DNA of 64,000 nucleotides from Stigmatella erecta (GTDB lineage Bacteria; Myxococcota; Myxococcia; Myxococcales; Myxococcaceae): NCBI RefSeq assembly GCF_900111745.1, contig NZ_FOIJ01000003.1, positions 496,001 to 560,000 on the forward strand. Reading direction: 5' to 3'. The position numbers and the translations under genes are program-made. Below, piece after piece: positions 9,272 to 19,573 of the stretch. Under the pieces are notes generated by a model, which worked only from the letters and a program-made list of their open reading frames with translations, was not told the origin of the DNA and did not search any database. Within the stretch, counting starts at the first letter, position 1. The number at the start of each line of letters is the position of its first letter.

Positions 9272-9275
<4 letters not shown>
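8835..9275 (+). CDS. SRPBCC / AHSA1-like ligand-binding protein (146 aa)
   Basis: The protein has the START/Bet v1-like fold of the AHSA1 family. Signature stretches are FEFDLQHAPGKVWRALTDPVLLAEWLLP near the N-terminus, LRYAWAVGG, then a C-terminal helix GWKMMGGKLVDLL. Such proteins bind hydrophobic ligands in a deep cavity and are very often encoded directly after an ArsR regulator. Both junctions in this operon are ATGA overlaps, so it is made together with the regulator and the UvrA-like ATPase. A ligand-sensing or drug-sequestering role is inferred. Confidence 0.88.
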
Positions 9276-11668
<2,393 letters not shown>

Positions 11669-11702
11669 GCGGCCGGTGGCGAGCCGGCAGGAGAGCAAGG
11701 CC

Positions 11703-12188
11703 CTACTTTCTGGGGGCCTTCGATTTCTTCTGTTCCTTCGAGACGGCGAACTTCTCACCTTGAGACTCGCAGTCGCGGGTCAATTGGCTGACCCAGTCAC
11801 GGGTGACGAGATAGGTGCTCCCGTTCACGTCCTCGCCGGATGCGACCACGTCGCGGTCCAGATGCAGAAACCGCCGCGACGTGGCCAGGGACGTGGGGTA
11901 CGCCGGATCGGCGGAAGGCTCCCAGAGAATCAGTGCCCTCCCCTCTTTCCAAATCACCCAGGCGTACTCGCCGCCGCTCGGCTCTCGATACCCGATGACG
12001 CAAAAATGGTTCAACCGCTGGGTGCCTTGGCGGATGACCAGCTGCTTGAGGGTCTTCTCGGGCCCCACGTAGCCGGAATGCTGGCGGACGGAGAAGAAGC
12101 CTCGCTCTTGCGCAAGGCCCGGCCCCGTCCACGCAAGACCCAGGGCAAGTCCCAGCATGGGTGCGGCGTGTCTGATCATGGAGTGCAC
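11703..12188 (-). CDS. Secreted hypothetical protein (161 aa)
   Basis: An N-terminal Sec signal peptide (MLGLALGLAWTGPGLAQ) precedes a small domain of about 130 residues with no recognisable family motif. The C-terminus is Lys-rich (KEQKKSKAPRK). Two starts compete: GTG at 12188, with GGGTGG about three bases upstream, and ATG at 12179. It lies 27 bp downstream of the astacin gene on the same strand and may be co-transcribed with it. It converges on the UvrA-like gene. Confidence 0.7.
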   Translation of the reverse strand: MHSMIRHAAPMLGLALGLAWTGPGLAQERGFFSVRQHSGYVGPEKTLKQLVIRQGTQRLNHFCVIGYREPSGGEYAWVIWKEGRALILWEPSADPAYPTSLATSRRFLHLDRDVVASGEDVNGSTYLVTRDWVSQLTRDCESQGEKFAVSKEQKKSKAPRK

Positions 12189-12215
12189 GCCGCCACCCGG
12201 AGAATCGATGCCCTG

Positions 12216-13367
12216 TTACTTCTTCTTGATACGGAACGACGAGATCATGTCGTTGAAGTTGTGATTCGCCAGGTTCGCCACATCACAACCACACCCGATA
12301 CCGGCGCCTGCGAAGTTGATGTCGTTGAAGACCGTCCACTCGTAGCCGGGATTCACCTTGATCGAGGAGATGCGGTCATTGAACTGCGTCCCGACCCACG
12401 AGCTGTCGCTGGTGGCGCAGAAGCTCTCGCCCCGGTAATCCGCATCCGTGTAGAAGCAGACCCCGGTGTTCGAGCTCCCACCGCCGTAGATGGCACGGAT
12501 GGCGTCGAGGTCCCCCTGGGTGAAGGTGTTGAGACGGTCATTGCCCACCCGCTCGGGGGGGAAGCCGTTCTTGGGAACGTAATCCCACCGGCCATTCACG
12601 AAGTAATTGCGGTAGTGCATCATCGACTCGAAGTCGTACGCCCCGATGGGGGTGCCCGCAGAGCCCCAGTCAATGGCGTTCTGGCTGCCACCCGCGTTGA
12701 CGGTGACCCATGTATCGCGGTCTTGACGCACTTGCTCGTGCGCCAGGCCGACCGCATGGCCCAGCTCGTGCCGGGCGGGGTTCACACCGCAGCCATTGCC
12801 CAGCGACAAGTCCTGCCGCCCACCGATCTTGCCGACGTAGCTCCAACAGCCGTCGCTGGTGATGATCCGCACGAAGTCGGCCTGGTTGGTGCGGGGCACC
12901 CAGCGGATGGACGTCTTGGCGTCGTAGTCGGCCTTGGCGCCCGCGAAGGCCGAGCGCGTCTCCGCCGACGCGGCGGGGTCGATTTCATACGGAATGACAC
13001 CGTTGGGCCACTTTTGACCGGTGGCGTTGACGATGCCAGAGCCCATGGCTCCGAACTCCGTGTCACCGTCCAGCCGCAGCATGACCTGCTTGTCCGCGCT
13101 GATCACCTTCGTGCCAGAAACTTCACCGATCACCTGGTCGCCGACGAAGGCGTAGTTGCCCTTGAGCACCGCCGTGACGGGGTCCTGGATGCCGGCCAGC
13201 TGCACCTGGAAGGTCCGGCCTTTCGGATACTGGGAGTTGTAGACAGCGTCGCTCTCCAACGCGCGATCGTGCTCGCTGCTCACCGCGTCCACCTCCTGCT
13301 CTCCACACGCAGTGCTCAGCAAACCCAAGGCCAGAAAAGCAGCGTGACGCATTCCACGGTTGAACAT
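12216..13367 (-). CDS. Astacin-like M12A metalloprotease lipoprotein with crystallin-like tail (383 aa)
   Basis: This is a zinc endopeptidase for extracellular proteins. The astacin signature HELGHAVGLAHEQVRQDRD spans residues 200-218, with zinc His200, His204 and His210 and catalytic Glu201. The Met-turn SMMHY follows downstream. A lipobox (LLSTAC, Cys21) marks it as a lipoprotein, and a pro-region of about 95 residues precedes the catalytic domain. The last 85 residues (CFYTDADYRGESFC...FNDRISSIKV...FNDMISSFRI) look like a beta/gamma-crystallin-type domain. The enzyme probably acts on the cell surface or on prey proteins. Confidence 0.9.
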   Translation of the reverse strand: MFNRGMRHAAFLALGLLSTACGEQEVDAVSSEHDRALESDAVYNSQYPKGRTFQVQLAGIQDPVTAVLKGNYAFVGDQVIGEVSGTKVISADKQVMLRLDGDTEFGAMGSGIVNATGQKWPNGVIPYEIDPAASAETRSAFAGAKADYDAKTSIRWVPRTNQADFVRIITSDGCWSYVGKIGGRQDLSLGNGCGVNPARHELGHAVGLAHEQVRQDRDTWVTVNAGGSQNAIDWGSAGTPIGAYDFESMMHYRNYFVNGRWDYVPKNGFPPERVGNDRLNTFTQGDLDAIRAIYGGGSSNTGVCFYTDADYRGESFCATSDSSWVGTQFNDRISSIKVNPGYEWTVFNDINFAGAGIGCGCDVANLANHNFNDMISSFRIKKK

Positions 13368-13634
13368 GTCGCCTCCTTCAAGTTGTGCAACGCAGCCTGA
13401 GGTGCGGACCGCGCACCTTCTCGAAACCCGTGGCCACGATGAGCCATCAAATCAGCCAAAACAAGCAAAAGTAACTATCACCGCTTATGCCGCCATCTCC
13501 GTTTTAGCCGCATTTGTGTAAAATTCCGCTTCGAAACGTTTGTGGGTTTCGTGACAGGAGGCGCCAGCATGGACCGATGATTTTTGGAGGCCTGTAGCGT
13601 CAAAAAGGCACTGCACTCCTTTTTCGGAGGTCCC

Positions 13635-14513
13635 ATGCACCTGCTCCACTGGAGTTTCTCGTTTTTCGTCTTCTGCCTCTTGGTTCTGGGAATGTCGGCC
13701 GTCGCTCAACCCAAGCAGAAGGCACCCGGCAGCTACGCGAAGATCAACGGGCTCGAGCTCTATTACGAGACGCACGGCAAGGGCCGCCCCCTAGTCCTCC
13801 TTCACGGAGGGCTCGGGTCGACGTCCATGTTCGGCGACAACCTCAAGGCCCTCGCGCAGCACTACAAGGTCATCGCGGTGGATCTTCAGGGGCATGGGCG
13901 GACGGCCGACATCGACCGGCCACTCAGTGTGGAACTGATGGCCGACGACGTCGCGGCCCTCATCCAGCACCTCAAGCTGGGGCGCGCGGACGTGTTCGGC
14001 TACTCGCTGGGCGGGGGCGTCGCGCTGCAGGTGGGCCTTCGTCACCCGGAGCTCGTGAACAAGCTGGTCATCGTCTCCGCGGCGTTCCGCAGCAATGCCT
14101 ACTACCCGGAGATCCTCGCCCAGCAGGGGCAGATCAACGAGGAGGCCGCCGAGATGATGAAGCAGACGCCCATGTACCAGGGCTATGTGGCCATCGCCCC
14201 CCGCCCCCAGGACTTCCCCAAGCTCCTGAAGAAGATCGGCGAGGCCATGAAGCAGAACTTCGATTTCTCGAAGCAGATCGCTTCGCTACAGGCGCCCACG
14301 CTGGTCATGGCCGCGGATGCGGACATGTTTCCCCCCTCGCACGCCGTGGAGTTCTTCGGGCTGCTCGGCGGCGGCCAGCGGGACGGGGGCTGGGACGGCT
14401 CGGGACGGCCGAAGTCGCGGCTCTCCATTCTGCCGGGGCTGACGCACTACAACATCTTCGCCTCGCCGCTCATGGTGTCCGTCGCGCTGCCGTTCCTGCA
14501 GGAAGGCACGTGA
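13635..14513 (+). CDS. Alpha/beta hydrolase, exported (292 aa)
   Basis: A hydrophobic N-terminus (SFFVFCLLVLGMSAVAQ) gives a signal peptide or anchor. The alpha/beta-hydrolase fold follows, with oxyanion motif HGGLGS, nucleophile elbow GYSLGG (Ser124), a likely acid in AADAD (Asp228 or Asp230) and His271 in LTHYN. The closest functional classes are esterase, lipase or haloalkane-type hydrolases; the substrate cannot be told. The start at 13635 is chosen because CGGAGG lies five bases upstream. An upstream TTG frame lacks this. It is divergent from the astacin gene. Confidence 0.85.
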   Translation: MHLLHWSFSFFVFCLLVLGMSAVAQPKQKAPGSYAKINGLELYYETHGKGRPLVLLHGGLGSTSMFGDNLKALAQHYKVIAVDLQGHGRTADIDRPLSVELMADDVAALIQHLKLGRADVFGYSLGGGVALQVGLRHPELVNKLVIVSAAFRSNAYYPEILAQQGQINEEAAEMMKQTPMYQGYVAIAPRPQDFPKLLKKIGEAMKQNFDFSKQIASLQAPTLVMAADADMFPPSHAVEFFGLLGGGQRDGGWDGSGRPKSRLSILPGLTHYNIFASPLMVSVALPFLQEGT

Positions 14514-14570
14514 GAGCTGACCCCCGGCACGGCGCTTGACTGAACGCAATTTCAGGCCCACCGTGGGTCC

Positions 14571-15599
14571 ATGAAGCCACGTCCGGTCTCCAACCCACCC
14601 AATCCCTGGGCCAGCACCGAGGTGGAGTACCTCGAGGAGATTCCACCCTCCCGGCTGGAGGTGCTGGAGGACCACAGCCGCGAGGTGATGGCGCGCAACA
14701 ACAGCCCGGACGTCTGCTTCACCTGGAGCGTGAACCCTTACCGGGGGTGCATGCATGCCTGCGCGTACTGCTACGCCCGCCCCACGCACGAGTACCTGAG
14801 CCTGGGGGCGGGCACGGACTTCGAGACGCGCATCGTCGTGAAGCCCCACGCCGCGGAGCTGCTCCGGGAAGCCTTCGAGCGCCCCCGCTGGCAGGGGGAG
14901 ACGGTGGCCTTCAGCGGCGTCACCGACTGCTATCAGCCCCTGGAGTCCTCGCTGCGCCTGACCCGCGCGTGCCTGGAGGTCTGCGCCGAGTACCGGAACC
15001 CCGTGGCCATCATCACCAAGGCGCCCCTGATCGAGCGGGACCTGGACGTGCTCCAGACCCTGGCCCGCGAGGCCCAGTTGTGGGTGAGCATCAGCCTGCC
15101 CTTCCACAATCCAGAGCTGGCACGCGCCATGGAGCCCTACGTCGCCACGCCGAAGCGGCGCCTGCTCACCATCGAGCGGCTGGCGTCGGCAGGCATCTCG
15201 GTGGCCGTGTCCGTGGCCCCCATCATCCCGGGCCTCAACGATGAGGACATCGCCAAGGTGCTCGCCTCGGCCCGGGAGGCCGGGGCCACACGCGCCCACT
15301 ACACCCTGCTGCGGCTGCCCGGCCCCGTGAAGGACGTCTTCGAGGAGCGGCTGCGGGCCAAGCTGCCCCTGCGCGCCGAGCGGGTGCTGCACCGCATCCG
15401 GGAGACGCGAGGCGGAGCGCTCTCCGATGCGCGGTTCAAGCACCGCATGCAGGGAGAGGGGCTCTACGCGGAGACCATCTCCCGCCTCTTTCACACCGCC
15501 GCGCGCAAAGTGGGCATGCGCATGTCCTCCGTGACGGAGGATGCGCCCACCCCCTTCAAGAGGCCCCTGCGGCCCACGGCTCAGCTCAGCCTCTTCTGA
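14571..15599 (+). CDS. PA0069-family radical SAM protein (SplB-related) (342 aa)
   Basis: This is a radical SAM enzyme. The [4Fe-4S] cluster motif CMHACAYC (Cys60, Cys64, Cys67) follows TWSVNPYRGC, typical of the PA0069/SPL-related family distantly related to spore photoproduct lyase. The substrate is unknown; a DNA- or nucleotide-linked role is often assumed. The protein ends in PTAQLSLF. QLSLF fits the consensus pentapeptide by which DNA-repair proteins bind the beta sliding clamp. The gene is monocistronic and lies just after the hydrolase on the same strand. Confidence 0.88.
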   Translation: MKPRPVSNPPNPWASTEVEYLEEIPPSRLEVLEDHSREVMARNNSPDVCFTWSVNPYRGCMHACAYCYARPTHEYLSLGAGTDFETRIVVKPHAAELLREAFERPRWQGETVAFSGVTDCYQPLESSLRLTRACLEVCAEYRNPVAIITKAPLIERDLDVLQTLAREAQLWVSISLPFHNPELARAMEPYVATPKRRLLTIERLASAGISVAVSVAPIIPGLNDEDIAKVLASAREAGATRAHYTLLRLPGPVKDVFEERLRAKLPLRAERVLHRIRETRGGALSDARFKHRMQGEGLYAETISRLFHTAARKVGMRMSSVTEDAPTPFKRPLRPTAQLSLF

Positions 15600-15855
15600 T
15601 CACCCCTGGGGGAGGCTCATCAACTTCCCGTCAGCGTAGACGATGGGCGCCAGACGCTCATGGACGAGGAGAAGGCGCCCGGGACCGAGGACTTCGAGCC
15701 GGGTCATCCCGGGAGACACCCCGATGGCATTGGGCTCATGTGCGTCAGGTCCGTGCCCCAAAGCTGGCCGCCTCCCATGGCCAGCAAGGGCGGGCGGCTC
15801 CTTCTCCCTGGGAGCCCCTGAGGCACATTCATGGACATGATGCATGGGCTGAAGC

Positions 15856-16422
15856 TCAGTCGTCCTTGCCGAGCATCCCGTCCTTGAGGCCCCCGTCCAC
15901 GGGGCTCTTGCCCAGCCACACCCCGAAGAGCGCGTCCGCGAAGTCCTTGCCCTCCACGGAGATCTCCTGGCCCGTCTTGCTCTGCACGCTCGTGCCCTTG
16001 CCCGGCACATAGGTGAGCACCAGCTCATCGCCCTTCTTCAGGTCCGGGATGGCCGCCTTGAAGGTGTCCAGCCGCTGTTGCAGCGCGGGCATCTGCGCCT
16101 TGTTGTTCTTCTGGATGCCGTCGGAGATGGCGTCGGTGATCTTCGACTTCTCCAGGTCGCGCAGCATCGTCATCCGCACGCGCTTGATCTGCTCCGAGCT
16201 GAGGATCTGCGCGGCGTCCTGGGACGGCGTCTCCAGGTAGAGCCCCACCGTGTAGACCTTGAAGATGGCCTTGGTGCGCAGGCCCGCCCCGTTGAGCTTC
16301 AGCTCCTTGCCTTCCACCGGAGTGGTCGCGGGAAACTTCACCCCCGCCACCGTCTTCTCCTGGGCGAGGGCAGGCAGCGCGAGGGTCAGGCTCAGCACGA
16401 GGGCGGACAGCGTCGATTTCAT
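15856..16422 (-). CDS. Chalcone isomerase-fold periplasmic protein (188 aa)
   Basis: A Sec signal peptide (STLSALVLSLTLALPALAQ) is followed by a chalcone-isomerase-like domain. Recognisable blocks are VAGVKFPATTPVEGKELKLNGAGLR, KVYTVGLYLETP and the C-terminal ADALFGVWLGKSPVDGGLKDGMLG. Bacterial members are not flavonoid enzymes. They are thought to bind fatty acids or other hydrophobic ligands in the periplasm. The ATG at 16422 has GGGAGAAG upstream. An overlong frame continuing into the serC region has no biological support. It sits 35 bp after serC on the same strand. Confidence 0.85.
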   Translation of the reverse strand: MKSTLSALVLSLTLALPALAQEKTVAGVKFPATTPVEGKELKLNGAGLRTKAIFKVYTVGLYLETPSQDAAQILSSEQIKRVRMTMLRDLEKSKITDAISDGIQKNNKAQMPALQQRLDTFKAAIPDLKKGDELVLTYVPGKGTSVQSKTGQEISVEGKDFADALFGVWLGKSPVDGGLKDGMLGKDD

Positions 16423-16457
16423 GGACTTCTCCCGGTCTGCGGATGGACCCCCCGAGC

Positions 16458-17546
16458 CTAACCGCGTGTCCGGACGAATTCGTCCATGAAGGACACCAGC
16501 ACCCGGACATTGTCCACTGTCACCGCATTGTAGAGCGACACGCGGATGCCCCCCGCGCTGCGGTGCCCCTTGAGCCCCACCATTCCCGCCTTCTTCGACT
16601 CGGCCACGAAGGCCTCGTCCAGCGCCTCGGTGGGCAAGCGGAACACCACGTTCATGTACGAGCGGGAGTCTTTCTCCACGGGCCCCCGGTAGAACTCCGG
16701 GTGGCGGTCGATGGCCGCGTAGAGCAGGTCCCCCTTCTGGCGGTTCCAGGCCTCCAACTGCGGCAGCCCGCCCACCCCCTGGATCCACGACAGCACGTTG
16801 CGGCACAGGTAGATCGCGAACGTGGGCGGCGTGTTGTAGAGCGAGTTGTTCTCCGCGTAGGTGCTGTAGCGGAAGATTTTCGGGATGTCCTGGCGCCCCC
16901 GGGCCATGAACTCCTTGGCCACCACCACGAGGACGATGCCCGAGGGGCCCACGTTCTTCTGCGCACCCGCGTAGATCAGCGCGAACCGGCTCACGTCGAT
17001 GGGCTTCCACAGCAGGTCCGAGCTCATGTCCGCCACCAGCGGCACGGCGCCCACGTCCGGGAACGTGTGCCACTGCGTCCCGTAGATGGTGTTGTTGCTC
17101 GTCATGTGGACATACGCCGCCCGGGGATCCACCTTCAGCTCGTCCTGCCGGGGCACGCGCGTGTAGCGCTTGTCCGCGTTCACGGTGGTGGCCGCGATGC
17201 GCGGCTTGCCGTAGTACTTCGCCTCGTCGAAGGCCTTCTCGCTCCACACCCCCGTCATCAGGAAGTCCGCGCTGGTCTCCGGCGTGAGGAAGTTCATCGG
17301 GATCTGCGCGAACTGCTGCGAGGCGCCGCCCTGCAGGAAGAGCACCTGGTGGGTGTCCGGGATGCCCAGCAGCTTCGTGAGCAGCGCGATGGCCTCCTCG
17401 TGGACGGCGTCGTACTCCTTGCCGCGGTGGCTGTGCTCCATGATGCTCATGCCCGAGCCCTGGAACTCGAGCAGCTCGTCGCGGGCTCGCTCCAGCGCCG
17501 GCAGGGGCAGCCCGGCGGGTCCAGCGTTGAAGTTGATGACGCGCAT
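16458..17546 (-). CDS. serC: Phosphoserine aminotransferase
   Basis: SerC converts 3-phosphohydroxypyruvate and glutamate to phosphoserine in serine biosynthesis, and serves the equivalent step of pyridoxal phosphate synthesis. The 362-residue protein has the family N-terminus [15 protein letters not shown], the [10 protein letters not shown] motif, and the PLP lysine Lys197 in [12 protein letters not shown]. The C-terminal [16 protein letters not shown] is also typical. The ATG at 17546 is preceded by GAGG at a proper distance; the frame is open further upstream without homology. It lies 120 bp downstream of the DUF2063 gene on the same strand. Confidence 0.95.
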   Translation of the reverse strand: MRVINFNAGPAGLPLPALERARDELLEFQGSGMSIMEHSHRGKEYDAVHEEAIALLTKLLGIPDTHQVLFLQGGASQQFAQIPMNFLTPETSADFLMTGVWSEKAFDEAKYYGKPRIAATTVNADKRYTRVPRQDELKVDPRAAYVHMTSNNTIYGTQWHTFPDVGAVPLVADMSSDLLWKPIDVSRFALIYAGAQKNVGPSGIVLVVVAKEFMARGRQDIPKIFRYSTYAENNSLYNTPPTFAIYLCRNVLSWIQGVGGLPQLEAWNRQKGDLLYAAIDRHPEFYRGPVEKDSRSYMNVVFRLPTEALDEAFVAESKKAGMVGLKGHRSAGGIRVSLYNAVTVDNVRVLVSFMDEFVRTRG

Positions 17547-17666
17547 GGCGGTGTCCTCGCGGAAAGGAAGGGCGGCTCCGCCCATTCTCTCCGAGCCGCC
17601 CCCAAGGGCCAGCACGAAGCGCCGGCCGTGTTGAGCGGCGGGCCGGAGGGCGGCCAGCGCGCCCGC

Positions 17667-18380
17667 TCAAGGGCCGAGAATGAAGCCCTCTCGGACGCAC
17701 TCCGCCACCGCCCGGTGAAGGCTGTCCACCGGCACGCCCGTGGCCTCCGCCACCGCCTCGGGCGACAGGCCCTCCAGGGCCATCTTCACCACCAGCAGGG
17801 CCCGGTCATGGGCGGGCATGAACCACGTCGCCAGGTGCTGGGGATGGCGCCACAGCAGCGCCATCTCCTCCCCTTCCTGAGGCGCGGGGGCCTGGCACTG
17901 GCCCCGCACCCAGGCACAGAGCCGGAAGGGGTGCTGCACCATCGCGAGCGTGGGGTTCACCGTGAGCCGCTCCACCGGCCCCGGCAGCGGCTCCTCGGAG
18001 GCGTAGACCGTCCAGTCCGTCCACTCGAAGCGCGCCAGCGCGGGGATGAACGCCTTCAGCCCCAGGGCCCCCGCCTGGTCCGCCACGAAGGCCGGGAACC
18101 CCTCCCCCAGCTGGTTCATCTCGTAGTGCCGGGCAGGCCGTTGGACCTCAAACCCATCCAGCAAGGCCGTCCAGCCCTCGGGGCCCACGCTGGCCTGGGT
18201 GTACGGGTAGAGCTTCGCCAGCGTCGCGCGGACGTGGTGGCTCACGAACTCGCCGTAGAGCGCCACGCGGGAGGGCGCTTCGTCCCAGCCAGGGTGGGAG
18301 GCCCGCAGGCGCTCCAGCCCGGAAGGGGCCGCCAGGAAGTCCGCCATCGCGTCGAAGAAGTGCCTCAAGCCGGGCTTCAT
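17667..18380 (-). CDS. bufC: DUF2063 / BufC-like maturation partner (237 aa)
   Basis: This protein matches the DUF2063 (putative DNA-binding domain) family by its N-terminal helical block LRHFFDAMADFLAAPSG, the repeated FVSHHVRATLAKLYPYT region and a C-terminal HTH-like helix set (GLSPEAVAEATGVPVDSLHRAV). In bufferin clusters the DUF2063 protein (BufC) assists the MNIO enzyme, probably by recognising the precursor leader. Its ATG overlaps the stop of the upstream MNIO gene as ATGA, so the two are translationally coupled and likely form a complex. The true start at 18380 is fixed by that overlap. Confidence 0.82.
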   Translation of the reverse strand: MKPGLRHFFDAMADFLAAPSGLERLRASHPGWDEAPSRVALYGEFVSHHVRATLAKLYPYTQASVGPEGWTALLDGFEVQRPARHYEMNQLGEGFPAFVADQAGALGLKAFIPALARFEWTDWTVYASEEPLPGPVERLTVNPTLAMVQHPFRLCAWVRGQCQAPAPQEGEEMALLWRHPQHLATWFMPAHDRALLVVKMALEGLSPEAVAEATGVPVDSLHRAVAECVREGFILGP

Positions 18381-19222
18381 CGCGCGGCCTCCCGCAGGAG
18401 TTGCCGGGCCCGGTCTGCCTCGTCCAGCACCGCCTCCATCGAGGGAATGTCCTGGTCCCACTCGATGAGCGTGGACACGGGCCCGGTGCGCTCCAGCACG
18501 TAGCGGTAGAGCGACCACACGTCGTCACACACCGGGCCCCCATGGGTGTCGATGAGCACGTCCGGCCGGCGCTCGTGCCCGGCCAGGTGAATCTGCGCCA
18601 CGCGCTCCAGCGGCAGCGCGTCCACGAACGCCCGCGGCTCGTAGCCATGGTTCTGGGCGTTCACATAGATGTTGTTCACGTCCAGCAGCAGGCCACAGCC
18701 GGCCTCTTCGGCCACGCACCGCAGAAAGGTGGCCTCGCTCAGCGTCCCTCCCGGCATGCGCGCGTAGTAGCTCGGGTTCTCCAGCAGGAAGGGGAGGCCC
18801 ACCCGGTCCATCACCTCGCGGACCCGGGGAACCACGTGCTCCACCGCCTCCTCGTTGAAGGGCAGCGGCAGCAGGTCATGCAAGTACACCCCTCCCAGGC
18901 GCGAATAGCAGAGGTGGTCCGAGAAGAAGGGCGACTTCAGCCGCCGCGTCAGCGCCGCCAGACGGGTGACATAGCCGTCATCCAGGGGATCCGGCCCGCC
19001 GATGTTCAGCCCTACCCCGTGGGGGAGCAGCGGCCAGCGCTCGGCGCAGGCGTCCAGGGCCCGTTGAGAGCGTCCGCCCAGGGTCAGGAAGTTCTCGGGG
19101 ACGATCTCCACCCAGTCGAGCGCGCGCTCCGTGCGCGGCAGCGTCTCGTAGAACCCGCGCCGCAGCCCGATCCCCGCGCCGAGGAACATCAATCCATGCC
19201 TGTGGGCGTAGCCGTTGGACAC
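18377..19222 (-). CDS. bufB: MNIO-family (DUF692) peptide maturase, BufB-like (281 aa)
   Basis: MNIO enzymes are multinuclear iron oxidases with a TIM barrel. They modify Cys residues in precursor peptides, for example to thiooxazoles in copper-binding bufferins. Expected metal-ligand positions are all present: His68 (LPHGVG), His103 (SDH), Glu148 (LLENP), Asp181 and nearby Asn (LDVNNIYVN), His212 and His216 (IHLAGHE), Asp225 and His227 (IDTHG), and Glu254 (IEWDQ). I chose GTG at 19222 because GAGGAG lies six bases upstream. A GTG at 19249 has no ribosome site. Neighbours are a Cys-repeat precursor upstream and a DUF2063 partner downstream. Confidence 0.88.
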   Translation of the reverse strand: MSNGYAHRHGLMFLGAGIGLRRGFYETLPRTERALDWVEIVPENFLTLGGRSQRALDACAERWPLLPHGVGLNIGGPDPLDDGYVTRLAALTRRLKSPFFSDHLCYSRLGGVYLHDLLPLPFNEEAVEHVVPRVREVMDRVGLPFLLENPSYYARMPGGTLSEATFLRCVAEEAGCGLLLDVNNIYVNAQNHGYEPRAFVDALPLERVAQIHLAGHERRPDVLIDTHGGPVCDDVWSLYRYVLERTGPVSTLIEWDQDIPSMEAVLDEADRARQLLREAAR

Positions 19223-19253
19223 CGGAGGCTCCTCGGAAGGGGACAACACCCGC

Positions 19254-19275
19254 GGCGGGAAAGCCTCTTCCCGCC
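19254..19275 (-). promoter_or_regulatory. Perfect hairpin between precursor and maturase genes
   Basis: GGCGGGAA and TTCCCGCC form a perfect 8-bp inverted repeat with a 6-nt loop. It lies 40 bp after the precursor stop codon and 32 bp before the maturase start. No T-tract follows, so it looks like a leaky attenuator or 3'-end stabiliser. Either would let the precursor be made in excess over the enzyme. Confidence 0.6.
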
Positions 19276-19315
19276 CCAGGGCCTGCCTCTGTCTACGTTC
19301 CGCGGCGCACGCGGG

Positions 19316-19573
19316 TTACTTCTTCTTGCCGCACTGCCCCTCGCCGCACTGCCCCTCGCCACACGTGCCCTCCTGGCCCTTGGGGGCGGAGGGGGCCGCC
19401 GTGGTGTCACCCGCGGCGCCCTGCTCGGGGTTGGCCGCCTGGCTGCCGGGAGAAGGCGCCGAGGTATCGGTGGGGGCAGGAGCGGCCTCCGCGGACTTGG
19501 AGGACGCGCAGCCGGTGGCCAGCGCGCTGAGCGAGAGGGTGCCAACAACCGCGGCCAGAGCCTTGACGTTCAT
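19316..19573 (-). CDS. Cys-repeat lipoprotein, candidate MNIO-modified RiPP precursor (85 aa)
   Basis: The N-terminus is a lipoprotein signal (SLSALATGC, lipid Cys22). A low-complexity Ala/Pro/Ser/Thr spacer follows (residues 27-66), then a C-terminal core with three EGxCG units (EGTCG, EGQCG, EGQCG; Cys71, Cys76, Cys81) and KKK at the end. EGxCG repeats are the hallmark of bufferin/HvfA-type precursors in which Cys is modified by an MNIO enzyme to chelate copper. The lipobox is a notable difference from precursors carrying an ordinary cleavable leader. The start codon overlaps the stop of the upstream peptidase gene, and AAAGGAAG precedes it. The maturase follows 93 bp downstream. Confidence 0.85.
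   Translation of the reverse strand: MNVKALAAVVGTLSLSALATGCASSKSAEAAPAPTDTSAPSPGSQAANPEQGAAGDTTAAPSAPKGQEGTCGEGQCGEGQCGKKK

Noticed and set aside
15600-15855. Possible small gene in the 256-bp gap after the radical SAM gene
   Set aside because: Several short frames are open, but none has a ribosome site or a recognisable motif. One reads TDLTHMSP, faintly like a transposase, which is too little to call.
15856-17700. 614-aa minus-strand frame covering the chalcone-isomerase-like gene and overlapping serC
   Set aside because: Only the last 188 residues are a real protein with its own signal peptide and ribosome site. The rest is the wrong frame of serC.
16443-18503. 686-aa plus-strand frame opposite serC and the DUF2063 gene
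   Set aside because: It is His/Arg-rich antisense shadow with no domain and no ribosome site.
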